Assembly: GCA_963921195.1 (NCBI GenBank)
Contig: OY992536.1
Coordinates: 231,916,023-231,980,022, forward strand
Direction of reading: 5' to 3'
Length of the DNA stretch: 64,000 bases
DNA from: Pegoplata infirma
Taxonomy: Eukaryota; Arthropoda; Insecta; Diptera; Anthomyiidae
Position 1 is the stretch's first letter, and each line of letters starts with the position of its first letter. Below the pieces are notes generated by a model that worked only from the letters and a program-made list of their open reading frames with translations, was not told where the DNA came from and did no database searches. The translations under genes and the position numbers were made by a program. Positions 43,206 to 54,925 of the stretch are shown here, in pieces.

Positions 43206-44560
43206 CATATACTTTATGGGGTCCAGATCGATATTTCGATGAGTTACAAATGGAATGACAAACTTATATAATCTCTCTATCACATAGTGGGGGGTATAAA
43301 AAATATCTTACGATACATTAATTTTAATTTTATTACTGTAAATTTCGAGATATCGCCATTTTAAATTTCAAAAATGGCGGTTTTTTCTAGGTTCAGGAAA
43401 TTAAAAAAAAATCTTGAAATTTTTTTCTATTGACTATTTCACAGAGCTGAAGACAAACTTTCATTGAGACCTAATTTAAGCCTAATCAGATTATTTTGAC
43501 TCATGGCGCTCTTCGATCAAAGTTTAGAGTTTTTGGTGAAAATGTTCCAAAAAATCAAAACTTTTATCGAAGGGCACCACGCCATATGAAAGGGTAAAGA
43601 AAAAATAAATTAATAGATTTTTTACTTTCTTGACCGCAGAAAAAGCCACCATTTTTTGTTCAGCTCATCAAAATAATTGATAATGTATCACAAGACAATT
43701 TTTTTAATTTTCAAAAATCAAAAATTTGGTCGCCGGCGCCACTGGTTAATTGAACCCGATTGTCCTCAAATTTGTACCACATGATTTTTAAGTTTAAAAT
43801 TTGCCCGGACACTTAGGAAAATCAAAAGTTGTAAAAAAATGCCACTCTAATTCCCCATCATCAATAATTGTAAGTGGGGGTTTAAAAAAACGTTAACAGA
43901 GAAAGTTTTAAAATTGTACCAAATGAGTCATTGGTGTACCATTGTACTTTTGAGCTTCGAATTGTACCAAAAAAAGTAGTAAATAGGTACAGAGCCGATT
44001 GCAGCGAAATTCATACTGGTTATAGCTAACGTAATAGGGAGCTTAAGTTTGGACGCTGGACCCCTCATGTCCAATAAGGGCACTACCAGGGGTCCCTAAA
44101 GTAGGACATGTATAGTACACAAAAACTTTTAATGCTTTAAAACCACCAACTTTAAATGCGTGTAAAAAATCTAGCGCTGAACTAAAAAAAACCTTGACGG
44201 GTTTGTTATGTAAAATGTCAACTTTCATTTGCTTTTGGTTTTGATTTTGTAGAACTGTGTACTTATTCAAGCGAAATACAACTCTATTTCAATTTCATTT
44301 TTCTTCTATGCTACTGGTGGATCAAATTAAAAATTTATATATTTTTATGACCTTATCGATTAAGAACATTTATAATGAACACAATTATTTTTAGTACCAT
44401 TTAGTTGAAAAAAAGTACTTTTTAGATTAAACTTCAGTAAGTACGACTTTGAAATTTATTTTTCCATCCCTGGGGGAAATGAACTTTTAAAAAAGTTTCA
44501 TATCTCCACAAGATTTATTTTCCTTAATGAATGTGTTTTTTGTCATGTGTGTGGCCAACA
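43206..44560. other. Dispersed repeat debris upstream of gene 3
   Basis: 43210-43300 contains ATATACTTTATGGGGTCCAG. 43430-43560 repeats the GACAAACTTTCATTGAGACC phrase family. 44130-44270 (GCGCTGAACTAAAAAAAACC, AAAATGTCAACTTTCATTTG) recurs near 57110-57170 (inverted) and 57495-57560. No gene. Confidence 0.5.
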
Positions 44561-44577
44561 TTCTATCCTTCTTGATG

Positions 44578-44586
44578 TATATAAAG
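44578..44586 (+). promoter_or_regulatory. TATA box of gene 3
   Basis: TATATAAAG lies 62 bases before the ATG. Transcription would start near 44608-44612 and leave a leader of about 30 bases. Confidence 0.75.
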
Positions 44587-44639
44587 AACATGAGGATGTA
44601 AGAATTATCGTATTAAATAACTAAACATTAACTAGAACA

Positions 44640-44873
44640 ATGCATTTATCATATTTGAACTGGTATACTCATATGAGCATCGCAATAACTTTTTTCATGA
44701 CACACTATTGTATGGCACAATTTCCTCATGGGTATAATTTTAATGCAAATTTTATGGAACAACGCAGTGGACGTAGTTATACAGATATAGCACGTCTTAT
44801 TAATCCTAATCAGTATGCATTTGTGGGTATACAGCCATATCCTGGACAACCATTTTGGCCACAAGGAAGATAA
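44640..44873 (+). CDS. Small secreted protein or peptide precursor (77 aa)
   Basis: Complete frame with ATG in AACAATG context. Residues 1-26 are a signal peptide (hydrophobic SIAITFFMTHYCMA, likely cut before QFPHG). The mature part of ~51 residues is Gln/Asn/Pro/aromatic-rich: GYNFNANFMEQRSGRSYTDI, a central ARLINPNQYAFVG, and a C-terminus PYPGQPFWPQGR. There is no Cys after the signal. A terminal Gly-Arg is the classic substrate for trimming and C-terminal amidation, and an N-terminal Gln after cleavage could become pyroglutamate, so a processed bioactive peptide is possible. A small eggshell or seminal protein is equally possible. The gene has a TATA box, a short leader and a poly(A) signal, the best-defined transcription unit in the window. 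No paralogue nearby. Family not recognised. Confidence 0.82.
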   Translation: MHLSYLNWYTHMSIAITFFMTHYCMAQFPHGYNFNANFMEQRSGRSYTDIARLINPNQYAFVGIQPYPGQPFWPQGR

Positions 44874-44978
44874 AAGACTGGATGCAAAATTAATTTAATT
44901 TAAATATTTTTTTAAAATATTTTTTTTGTAAAATATCATTTTTTTTTTAATTTCGGTTTTTAATAATTTTTTTTAAAT

Positions 44979-44984
44979 AATAAA
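44979..44984 (+). terminator. AATAAA poly(A) signal of gene 3
   Basis: AATAAA lies 105 bases past the stop codon and about 30 bases before the MITE at 45014. Confidence 0.55.
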
Positions 44985-45013
44985 CTAAATTAAAATATTA
45001 TTTTTTATCATTG

Positions 45014-45446
45014 ATGGCGTTCAGCAGAGAAAGCTGCTACTCAACTGCTCCTTTTTCTTTTTTTCTTTTTGACGTTATTCAAGGAAATAAACAAAAAAAA
45101 AAAAAAACAAAAAAAAAATTTTAACAAATAAAATAAATGAAAACCTTAATTTTTTTCCAATACTTTAAAACAATGGTTCCCAACCTTTTTTGCGCCGTGC
45201 CACACTTTTAAGTTAAAAAAACTACAATGTCCCCCCTACACTTAAGAAAAATTTGTAAAAAAAAATCTTAAAAATTTGCTCGTTGCCCCCCTGAAGCATT
45301 CAAATTGCCCCCCAGTGGGGCGAGAATCAAAGGTTGGGAACCATTACTTTAAAACATTCATAAAAAAGTGCGTTCAGCAGAGTCAACTAATCAAAACATG
45401 GTACATCTCAACTGTTGAGTAGCAGGTTTCTTTGCTGAACACGCCC
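45014..45446. mobile_element. Element with GGCGTTCAGCAGAGAAAG ends
   Basis: GGCGTTCAGCAGAGAAAGC and TGCTACTCAACTG at the left are mirrored by CAACTGTTGAGTAGCAGG and TTTCTTTGCTGAACACGCC at the right. An extra direct GTTCAGCAGAG lies at 45372. It contains the hAT-like MITE 45171-45346. The target duplication is not clear. Confidence 0.75.
45171..45346. mobile_element. hAT-like MITE (CAATGGTTCCCAACC ends), 176 bp
   Basis: The ends CAATGGTTCCCAACC and GGTTGGGAACCATTA are flanked by perfect CTTTAAAA duplications (45163-45170, 45347-45354). The CAxTGGTTCCCAA terminus is of a type common in hAT MITEs. Confidence 0.9.
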
Positions 45447-47729
45447 ATTGTTGTTCGAAATTTTGAGAATGTTCAAAAAAGCCAACGACTAGACTGTCAT
45501 TTTTTGTGTGGCAAAAAAAGTTTTTCTTCCGATTTTAAAGGCCCGGGAAAATTTTTATTTTTCTAGGCCTAAAATTTATTGGGTTCAAATTTGAAGCCAA
45601 AATTTGAATTAAATTACCCCGTGACGCCCAGCCATCAAAAAATTAAAAAAAAAATATGTCTAGCGAAACATCATATTTATTAATTTTAATGCTCTGATCA
45701 CGAATATCAAAAAAAAAATAATAAAATCGGTCAAATGGTTTTCGAGATATCAATATTTGAAATTTGCAAAAAAATTGCGTTCATGAAATTAAAAAAATTT
45801 CAAAATTTCTTTCCCTTGACCCTTTTATAAAGCTTGAGACAGTCTTTCATTTAAACTTAGTTTGAGCCAACCCGAGGCGCTCTTCGATCATGGTTTTGTT
45901 AAAATTTCCACCAAAATTTTGGATTTTTGAAAAATTCAAAAATAAAGGAAATTTCTTGCAATACTTTATTTTATTAATATTATCATTCTGAATGTGAATA
46001 TCAAAAAACTGCTGAAATCGGTCTAGCGGTTTTTGAGATATTTCAACATTTGAAATTTTTCAAAAATTTTCCAAAATGGCGGTTTTTCCTACGTTCAAGA
46101 AATATTTTCAAAAACTTTTTCGATATAATATTTGATAGAGCTTGTGACTAACTTTTATTTACTTTTTATTAGAGCCAAATCATAACACTTTAACCCATGG
46201 CGCCCTTCAGTGCACAGTGGTTTTTAAAATAGTACATTTTGAGCACTTTATTATTTGTATCATCATCAATTTTATATAAAAATACTCAAAACAAATTTTA
46301 AAATTCTTTAAATATGACAGTATCACAATGTTTAATCGTCGGTTTAAAAATTTCGATCGCGGTCCTAATAATCAATTCAATTCTTATTGATTTAAAAAAA
46401 TTAATCCCAAATAAACAATTTTGTGTCTATGTGTATTAAAATAAATGTGATTTAAAAATAAATATACTACTGTATCACTATTTATCATAACGGCATTATC
46501 AGATTACTTTTTATTTAATGGAGGGGGATTGTTATACACGGGTTGTTTGATATTTTAAGGGCTTTATGGAATGTAATGGAAAACTTTAACCCTTACGGTT
46601 TTTTATAGCACCGTCTGACAGACAATATTAAACATGAACCGGATGATATATGTCTGAATGAAGAGATCAAATGGAGTAAAACTGAATTTAGAGTTTTTCA
46701 CTTCGTGATCCTATTTTCTTTTAAAAGGACTACCGCAAAAGGTCGAAAGCTGATTTGTAAGCCTTTTAAAAAAATTTTGAAAAACACATAGCGGTTCTGG
46801 TTGGCGCACCGACCGGGAAATTTCCGATAACTCTCGAACTAACACGAATATCTTCCAAGGAAAAAATACGTGTTAACTTAAATTTAGCAACGATTATTTC
46901 ATATGGATATCGTATGCATATGTCTTCATATAAAAACCCACTGAAATTTACACAATTTTGTGAGAACAAATATTTAACGAAGCCGAGTTTTTACAAGGTT
47001 ACATACATACATAAGTATTAAAAAAAAACCTTTCTTCCCATATAAAAATATCATAATACAAAAAAATCGTAGGTATATTCTGAGAATATATTAGGGTTGA
47101 AAAAATATTGGAGGTCGGTCATACATTTCACTCCTCTAGGGGCACTCTATGGACAGTTACAGCGGTAGGATAAAATTTTATAAAAACTTAATTTTACCCC
47201 TTAGGAAGTGATGATAGGGGATAGCTATGTTCAGGAAAAATGTTGTTCCATGGGCGTTTTTAGGACAGTTGTAGGGCATTTTGTGGATTTTTACCCTCTT
47301 ACGCCTAACTTTGACCCGACGTGGGGCCATTTGATCTCACACCACCTCCACCGTTTTTGGGCTTATGTTTTCTTTTTGAAACTAACAAAATTAGAGGGTG
47401 TAGCGGATAGCAATTGGTAACTCGTGCTGTATCCCACGGTGGGATTATTTAGGGGTGGTATTCCCACCCCTATATAGTTAAAAACTGAAAAACTCCTTTT
47501 TTGAGTTATACTTAAAAAAAGATTTAACTTAAACTTTGGAAAAATTTTCTTCAAAATAGTTTATAAATTTAGTTAAATTTAACTAAAAGTAGGGAAATTT
47601 TCTTAACTGTTAGGAAAAAAATTTAGTTCATGTACTGTTTAATAGTCCATTATATTCCATAAATGGAATTCCCTAATACATATAAGAAATTTCCCTAAAT
47701 ATATAATATATATAGTCATATTCCTCTTA
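45447..47729. other. Repeat debris, no supported gene
   Basis: 45830-45900 repeats the CTTGAGACAGTCTTTCATTT family. 46600-46740 carries the AACATGAACCGGATGATATATG repeat shared with 15045 and 31540. 47115-47160 is related to 4000-4260. The frames 47208-47420 and 46766-46969 have no domain. Confidence 0.5.
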
Positions 47730-48325
47730 CAAGGGAAGTCTCCCTAGTGCCACCCGCGGATCTTAATGGAATTGGTTTTATTTTGTATAGCAGAAAAAAT
47801 AAAGGGACACGTATTTTTTTTAGCGGCCCAACTTCATATTTAGGGGGTAAAAAGGAGGGGGGAAGACAAGGCCATTTTTCAGTTTTTTTCGTTTATCTCC
47901 TAAATTATGCAAAGAAACCTAGTCATGTTACATACCAAATGAAAGGTCATTGGAAAACCTATCTACGTGCGTTAAGAACTTGTCCAAACATGCACAACTT
48001 TTTGTCATATTGAGTAAAATACCAAAATTTTAGGACATTTTTGTTAATAAGTCGAAAAATATTAACTTCTTTGGCCCGTTGTTAGCTCCACGAGATAGGT
48101 ATTTTTAATACCTTTAATCTGATACCACACGTGCCTATATTAATTTTGTTTAAATAGGCATAAATAGTAAAAAACTGGAAAAGGTCAATTTCCCCCATAC
48201 AAATCGATCCCCCTAAAAATGAGTTTGGGCCGCTAAAAAAAATATGTGTCGAATTAATTTTCGTTCTTAACAACATATCAAAATTTCATGAAGATCGGAG
48301 GGTGACACCAGGGAGACTTCCCTTG
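47730..48325. mobile_element. Harbinger-like MITE, copy 1 (596 bp)
   Basis: The ends CAAGGGAAGTCTCCCTAGTG and CCAGGGAGACTTCCCTTG are flanked by TTA on both sides (47727-47729, 48326-48328). A 3-bp TTA/TAA target is the hallmark of PIF/Harbinger. It is nearly identical along its length to 59452-60052. GCGGCCCAACTTCATATTTAG is mirrored by AATGAGTTTGGGCCGC inside. Confidence 0.85.
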
Positions 48326-48328
48326 TTA

Positions 48329-49226
48329 GTTTTAGGACGTAATTTTCTACCAATTTAAAGATTTGAGGAAGTTTTTTCCACTATTTTAGTAAAAATTGTG
48401 TAACTCAGGGAAAGTTTTTTTTTTTAAAAACTTAAAATGGCGGTATCTCGAAAACTAAGCCAGATAGAGCAAAATGGAGGCCATTTAGGATTCTTTGGAT
48501 CACCATAGTACCGCCGGTCCTCTTCGCATGGTGGACCCCAATGGGTCCTAATTTAAATCCTTGGATTTAAAAAAGTTGGCCTTCCCGCAAAATTTTAAAA
48601 TGCTCATATCTCGGTAAATATTGCCAACACAACAAAAAGCTTAAAAGCATTTTTGTAGCTCTTAACACGTAGAACAAGACCCAAAAGCTCTCCGAGTAAT
48701 AGTTATAAAGTTATTAAGTTTTTTAAAATGCTCAAGACCCCCAGTGGTCCCCTCAATTAACATATATCAAAAACTAATTATGACGATTCTTAAGGAACCC
48801 AACTGGGTCTGGGCCCATCGGGGTCTGAATCTATCGGGTCCGAACCCAATGGAGTTTTCACCCAATCTTTTTTGATAAAGAAGAATAGAAGGAAAAGCTC
48901 TTGAAGGAAAAGACCTAAGATTTCTTTTAAGAAATAAAGAGCCCATTTTGAAAAAAGACAAACATTTTTTTAATTTTCCAAAAAAATTCAAAATTTTTTA
49001 TTTTCAATTTTTTTCCGAAAGATATCTTAAACATTCAAGCCAAGTTTAGCTAAGAACAATAGGTAAAAAGTTACATGGATGCGAAAAAACAACTGTTTGG
49101 CCATAATGTCAAATTTTGTCCCTCTCTAACTCAGACAGTTCTTGACCGATCTCGTTGAAAAATTGTGTCTAACCAACTATCCAATATGAATAACCTTGGT
49201 GCAAATTTCATTCTGATCGGAAGGCA
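48329..49226. other. Intergenic DNA without supported gene
   Basis: It contains phrases of decayed dispersed repeats (AATGGCGGTATCTCGAAAAC; GACCCCAATGGGTCC). Nothing coding was recognised. Confidence 0.4.
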
Positions 49227-49726
49227 CACACAAAATATTATTGGCTAAACAATTTCAATTAAATCTATTGATCAACAAAATTTAAACGAGTCAATTATTG
49301 TTTTGATTAACATTTTTGGTATTTTCTTTAACTATCAAATTAAAAATTTTCAATATACCAGATTTTTTCGCTTCAATTTATTTGAATACATTAATTCAAA
49401 AATATAGTTTATACTACTAGGGTTTCACTTTTTTTATTATCGGCAACATATTGGAAAGCAAAAAATTTGAATTTCTTCATACTTTTTCCATAAACTTAAA
49501 ATTCATTTGTTAAATCAATCATTATTTTAATTGACTTTAAATAAAAAATGTATTAAATTTTTGATCAAAATCGAAGAAGTGATTAATTGAAAAAAAAAAA
49601 AAATCAATTAATCACCTACAATTTGATGATTGATATAACAATTTTCTTCATCGGAGGAGTTTCAATTAAAAAATTAATTGAATCCGCGTTTTTGTTGATT
49701 GACTTTCGTTTTCAATTCTTTCTGTG
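49227..49726. mobile_element. CAC/GTG-type element flanked by CA, 500 bp
   Basis: It begins CACACAAAATATTATTGGC and ends CAATTCTTTCTGTG, with CA on both sides. The terminal inverted repeat is imperfect. The interior repeats TCAATTAA / TTAATTGA strings. Confidence 0.6.
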
Positions 49727-50675
49727 CATTGTTTCCAAAAGTTGTGTCATTTGAGATGAAAAGCCCCTGAAATATGTAATGAACTAATCGGTAGTAAATT
49801 TAAACTAAATTTGGTGTGAGAATATTTTTAAGAAATATGTCCTTAAAATAAAGATATGTTTTTTTCGATTTGGTGAAAATGACTTTGGCGGTAAGAATTT
49901 CTTTCATTAATTTAAGAAATCCATTTAAAACTATGAACTATTTTCAAGTACATGAACTAAAGTTATTATCTCATAGTTAGGAAAATTTTTTATTTCCTGA
50001 ACTATTTTTAGTTCATGAACCAATTTTTTTTGGTCCCACTCCCTATTAGCTGCAGCTCGAAAATTTGTTGCACATTGTTATTGCTATATTTACTTCATTT
50101 TTGACGAGACGAGCATTACTTATCAAACAATCCTTACATATTACATGTATTTTGAAGGGTCTCCCCTTTTCCAACAACTTTATACAAGTAAATTACAACA
50201 AAAACGTGTATGCATTCATATCTTTGATATCATTTGGAAAATACTTCTTTATTTGATGATAATACAATTTTGTCTACAAAAAAAAAATATTGTTAGAGAA
50301 AAGAATAAAAACATTTGATAGTGGCGGTGATATTGGAGCTGCTGCTGCTACTACTAAATATTGCTACCATATAGTAAATATTTAAAATGACTACACTCAA
50401 AAATTTTTTTTCGGCAATATTTTTAAAAAACTTTTGGAGAAAATCTTTTCAAAACGTGCAAGTTTATTAAGATAGAATTTTTGTGTGGTAGATTATGTTA
50501 AAAGTTTAAACAAAATTGTTGAAAAAAAAAAAAAAAATATTAAAAAAATAATAATAATTCTAAATATTTTTTAAAAAGTGCTGATCTAGCACTTAGCACT
50601 TTTTTTCAAAAATTTAGTGCTATGTTAAAAAAAGACTACACATAGAAAAATAAATTTCCAACAATTTTTTAATTG
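49727..50675. other. AT-rich intergenic DNA
   Basis: 49885-50030 has inverted CATGAACTA / TAGTTCATG strings related to 47600-47640. An unpaired CACTCAAAAATTTTTTTTCG terminus lies at ~50395. A short GCTGCTGCTGCTACTACT run lies at ~50338. No gene. Confidence 0.4.
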
Positions 50676-51232
50676 CACAGAAAAAAATAAAAAAAAAAAT
50701 TTTTGAGTAAATTTTTAATACTATTGAGTAAAAAATTACTCAATTTTGCACCAGTAAACGATTTAATAGTATTGAGTAAATTTTTTATAAAAATTTATTA
50801 AAAGTTTAAAAAAAAATTTGAGTAAATTTTTAATGGACACAATTAAACATCTACTCAAAATTTATCTATTTATTTTTTTTTTGAGTTTAAAAAAGTTTTA
50901 AATTTTTTTACAAAAAAAAAAACAAAAAACTTGTTTTTTCAAACTTTACCAAACATATTTATGTCTCAAAAACATAGGAAAATTTTATAAAGACGATTAC
51001 AAACTTTCATATACATACACAAAAAACTATAAACTAAACGAGAATTCAAAAAACTATGAGAGTTTAAAAAAAATTAAAAAACTATTAAATTTTTATTAAA
51101 TTATTTACTTAAATTGGTTTTAAAATTTTTGAGTAAATTTTTAATTGCGTCAATTAAAAAATTACTCAATTTTTGTTTTTAAATTTAAACAAGTGATTAC
51201 TCAAATTAGTTTCCTCCATATTTTTTTCTGTG
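50676..51232. mobile_element. CAC/GTG-type element (CACAGAAAAAAAT ends) flanked by TG
   Basis: The ends CACAGAAAAAAAT and TTTTTTTCTGTG are flanked by TG on both sides; TG is CA on the other strand. The head is almost identical to 27765-28546 over ~110 bases. The rest is a shortened relative. Confidence 0.85.
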
Positions 51233-52175
51233 TGCATCAACTCAGAATTCAGTTGCTGCTACCATATTCTGCTGTAACAACCGAATTTTATGGTGGTTTT
51301 AATTAAAAGCTAGTTATATCAACCTTATTTAGTTGTGACTACCGATATTTAATTGTGACAACCTATATGTAAGTGTTTCAATCGATTTTTTGTTGCATAC
51401 ATTGACTTTTAATTAAAAACTGGCAAATTGGTTTTCTGTGGTTTATCACAATTAGTGTAATGTAATTTAATGCTGCCAGCGTAATGTGGTTTATTTTAGG
51501 TTAAGTTTGAGTACTACTTAACTTAATTTTTTACTAAAGTATTATTTTGAGTCTATGTATATCGTCAATACCAATGTTGTTTGGTTGATAAACAAAAAAT
51601 AATTGATAAGTTTAAAAATTGTGTTGAATAATGATAAAAATGTTGAAATTTTAATGATACGAATACAAAACAAAAAACGCAAGAATAAAGGCACCACTGA
51701 TAAAGGAAAACAAAAAAACTATACAAATTAAATACGAGTACTCTACAAATGGGAGTTGTTGGTCTCCTATCAGACGGGTCCTAGGCGGTGGACCCTAACT
51801 GATTACTTGGGATTTCCATGCAAATGCATGTTTTTTGTCGATAGTCTAAAAACGATAACGACCAATTATCTTTCCGAATCAGGAAATTTGCGTTAAAATG
51901 GCATCGATTTGTTTTTTGCATATTTTGGTGAAAATGCATAGTTTTGCATATTTCCAACTTTTTAGTGCATATTTTTACATACATATATGTATTAAAAAAA
52001 AACAATTTTAAATTTATTTGTTTCAAATTTATTTGTTGAATTTACTAGATTTTTTTTTTTTGTAAAATTATGTTGGAAATTTGTAAAATTATAAAAAAAA
52101 TGTAAAATTACAAAAAAAATTGTAAAATTACAAAAAAAAAAATTAATTTCGATCCAAGGAAACTGTCAAATATTT
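51233..52175. other. AT-rich intergenic DNA
   Basis: Includes repeated TTAATTGTGACAACC-like phrases (51280-51400) and an A/T-rich tract of TGTAAAATTA repeats (52065-52130). No supported gene. Confidence 0.4.
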
Positions 52176-52709
52176 TTTGTGTGTACACCACTCTGTGGTA
52201 CAGCGTATAATGAGTTTGTGCTGATGTTTGTAACTACCCGAAATATTGGTCCTAGATCTACTTTAAAGTGGACCGATGGACACAGAATCACTTTTTGAGT
52301 CGATTTTGCGATGACCGTCTGTTTATCCGTACATGTAAACGTTGTTTTTAACCGATTTGTCTGAAAGTTAAGCTTCTTTAGATCCAATAACGAACGCTAT
52401 ATTGAAATTTGAAAAATCGGTCAATGTCGGCTCCCATACTAACATCCCCTTTAAATGTCGATCAATATAACAACCGTATTTTAATAGTATGTGCCCTTTG
52501 AAAGACCGCCCTTGTTAGTGCCATGTAAAAATTTCGCCCGATATTCTGGTAAATCGGTCTTATGGCAACAAAAAGTAGAATCTTCCACTCAAATTTCATT
52601 TGTATGTGTTTCTACACTAATTAAAGATCTTACAAGAGATATGTAGATACAATCGGATCGATGTTTGGACTTAGGATCCATTTTCCGGAATGAAACACTG
52701 TTGTAGGGT

Positions 52710-54439
52710 CAGGCACGTACGCAGGAATTTATTTTGGGGGGGGCCCAACATTTTTTTTTAAATTTAGTTTTTTCACTGTTTTTGAGACTACATTTTTTTA
52801 CATTTGTAGAAAAAAAAACATTTATTTTAAATTTAAGATAGAAAAGGAATCGATTTTTTTTAAAGATTTGAAAATTAATACAACTTTTCTTTAAAAGTTC
52901 TCAAATATACCTTACGAGTTAAAACTAAAAACTATGGGATACCTTTAAGAATATATTCTAAGATACACATTATCGTAATAAAATCAAAGATTTTGAGACA
53001 TTTTTGTAACGAAAGACTCCTTAAATTGCTGGAAATTTTTTAGTTTACAGGTTTTGAACACAAAAAAATATAATTCCAAGACATTTTAACAAAGAAAGAT
53101 TTTTACTATACTTACGATTTAAAACATTTTTCGTATAGAAAATTTTCAAATTTTTTATACAGAAAAACTCTAAAGCTCTGAAAAAATTTTCGTGTAGAAA
53201 AATTCTCAGATTATTAGACATTTTATGCATTGAAAAATTTTCGGATTCTGAAACATTTTTCGTATTGAAAAATTTTCAGATTCTAAGACATTTTTCGTAT
53301 AGTTAATTTCCATAGAAGAGTTCTTAGATTCTAACACATTTTTCGTACAGAAAAATTTCTTGCAAGAAAAATATCTCAAATTGGTATAGAAATTTCAGCG
53401 CTCTAAAGAGATGTGAATTCAGAGCATCTTAAGAGCGCTTTTTCGGTGTATCCAACTAGCGCTCTAAAGTGTGACATCGCCTTAGAGATTCATGCATGAA
53501 TTCAGCAGGTTTGGATGCGCTCCTTGACTCGTGTTTCGTTTCTAAAAGCTGCTGTCAGTTCAGCAAAATTTCTGCTGGGAAAACTCACAGATTCTGATAC
53601 ATTTTTCGTATAGATTTTTCCGATTCTGAGTCATTTTTCATACAGAAAATTCTTAGATTACAAGACGTTTTTTGTAAAAGCAAGTTCTTTGATTCTAAAA
53701 TAATTTTCGTATAGAAAAACTCTGAACAAAATTAATCTTAAAAAATCTCTTATCCATTTATTGAATGAGAAAATTTACAGATTCTGAGACATTTTTATTC
53801 TTAAATTCACAATATTTTTTGTAGATAAAAATTTCCCAGTTTTATTTAGATATTTAAAAAAAAAAAAACAACATTTCGATTAATTTTTTGTGAAAAAAAG
53901 TTTCAGATTCAGATAAAATTTTTCAATTTAAAAACATTTATATTTTGTTAAACTTGGAATTACATTAACTTTAAATTAGTAACGACATAATTTTCAATGC
54001 ATAACATATGAAGCATTATTTTCCAAAAAAAAAATTCTCAAACCATTTGACAAAGCTTTTCCGGAGATCACAAGTCTAGTCAAATCTGGCAGCGTCTTTA
54101 AATAAAGTCGGGAGAAAAGCTAATGGAATAATATTCATGATGCATAACTTACTTGGTCAGTCGCAATTATCGTTTAAAGGTGTCTTATTCACTACCGAAC
54201 AAGTTTAAGAATTTAAACCCACACAACATTTTTTCAATCAAAATTTTTTCAATGTTTTGAAATTTTCAGAAAAAAACCTTCGTTATAAATTTATTCGAGA
54301 TAAAAAGAAAAAAAAAATACTGAGCCTTTTTTGTTAACAAACGTATATTTTGTAGTGCAAAGTCTTAAAATTGTTATGTGACCAAATCATTTTGGGGGGG
54401 GCCCGGGCCCCCAGGGCACCCCCCCTGCGTACGTGCCTG
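52710..54439. mobile_element. hAT-like element (CAGGCACGTACGCAGG ends), 1730 bp
   Basis: Perfect 16-bp ends CAGGCACGTACGCAGG and CCTGCGTACGTGCCTG, each followed inward by a GGGGGGCCC / GGGCCCCC run. Perfect 8-bp duplications TGTAGGGT (52702-52709, 54440-54447). The sister repeat at 57940 (ATACCCTACACCAGTG, opposite orientation) shows the site uninterrupted. The interior carries the third, highly degenerate satellite cluster. No transposase. Confidence 0.92.
52980..53900 (-). repeat. Degenerate palindromic satellite, third locus
   Basis: About 20 eroded units such as AAAAATTTTCAGATTCTAAG with ACATTTTTCGTATAG. CTATAG has mostly become CGTATAG. The cluster is interrupted at ~53385-53580 by a segment with AGCGCTCTAAAG twice and GAATTCAG. 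It lies within the hAT-like element. Confidence 0.8.
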
Positions 54440-54574
54440 TGTAGGGTATTATATGGTCGGTTTTGACCGGCTACAATTTCCTTACTTGTTTAGTTTAATT
54501 TTTTTCTGAGTGATTTCGGAACAAGTCCAAAACCTGCATGTGAACTCTGGGCACATCCCTCTTCGTTTTTCAAA

Positions 54575-54925
54575 TATTCGCTGTTTAATAGTCAAAAAAC
54601 GAATAATTTCGCTGGTTTGGAGATCCACTGTTATAATGCTTCCAAAAAATAGGACTTGATTTCATAAAAATTATACCTCCTGATTCCAAAACAGCAATCC
54701 ACATTTTTCTATCATGTTACGTTTTCGAGATATTCGCATGGAAAAATTTTCAAACGCGAACATCTCGAAAACTAAACTTGCTAGAAAATTTTTGATTTCA
54801 GTTTTGGAACCAGGAGGTCCATTTTATATGAAATCAAGTCCTATTTATGAAAGAATCTGTAACAGTGGATCACTAAAAGTGCGAAGTTATTGTTTTTTTG
54901 ACTTTTTAACAGCGAATATCTCAAA
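54575..54925. repeat. Foldback of ~350 bp
   Basis: GATCCACTGTTA, AGGACTTGATTTCATA, ACCTCCTGATTCCAAAAC and TTCGAGATATTCGC on the left are mirrored by GCGAACATCTCGAA, GTTTTGGAACCAGGAGGT, TATGAAATCAAGTCCT and TAACAGTGGATC on the right, centred near 54748. The 90-aa frame 54714-54986 lies across it and is not supported. Confidence 0.75.

Larger units (their letters stand above)
52176..54495 (-). repeat. Dispersed fly-type repeat, interrupted by a hAT-like element
   Basis: On the minus strand it runs from AAGTAAGGAAATTGTAGCCGG, CGACCATATAATACCCTAC to the GTTACAAACATCAGCACAAAC and TACCACAGAGTGGTGTACAC end. It is homologous to 57893-58043 plus its continuation and to 60172-60290. ~580 bp of repeat remain when the insertion 52710-54439 is removed. 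Frames inside are not conserved. Confidence 0.75.
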
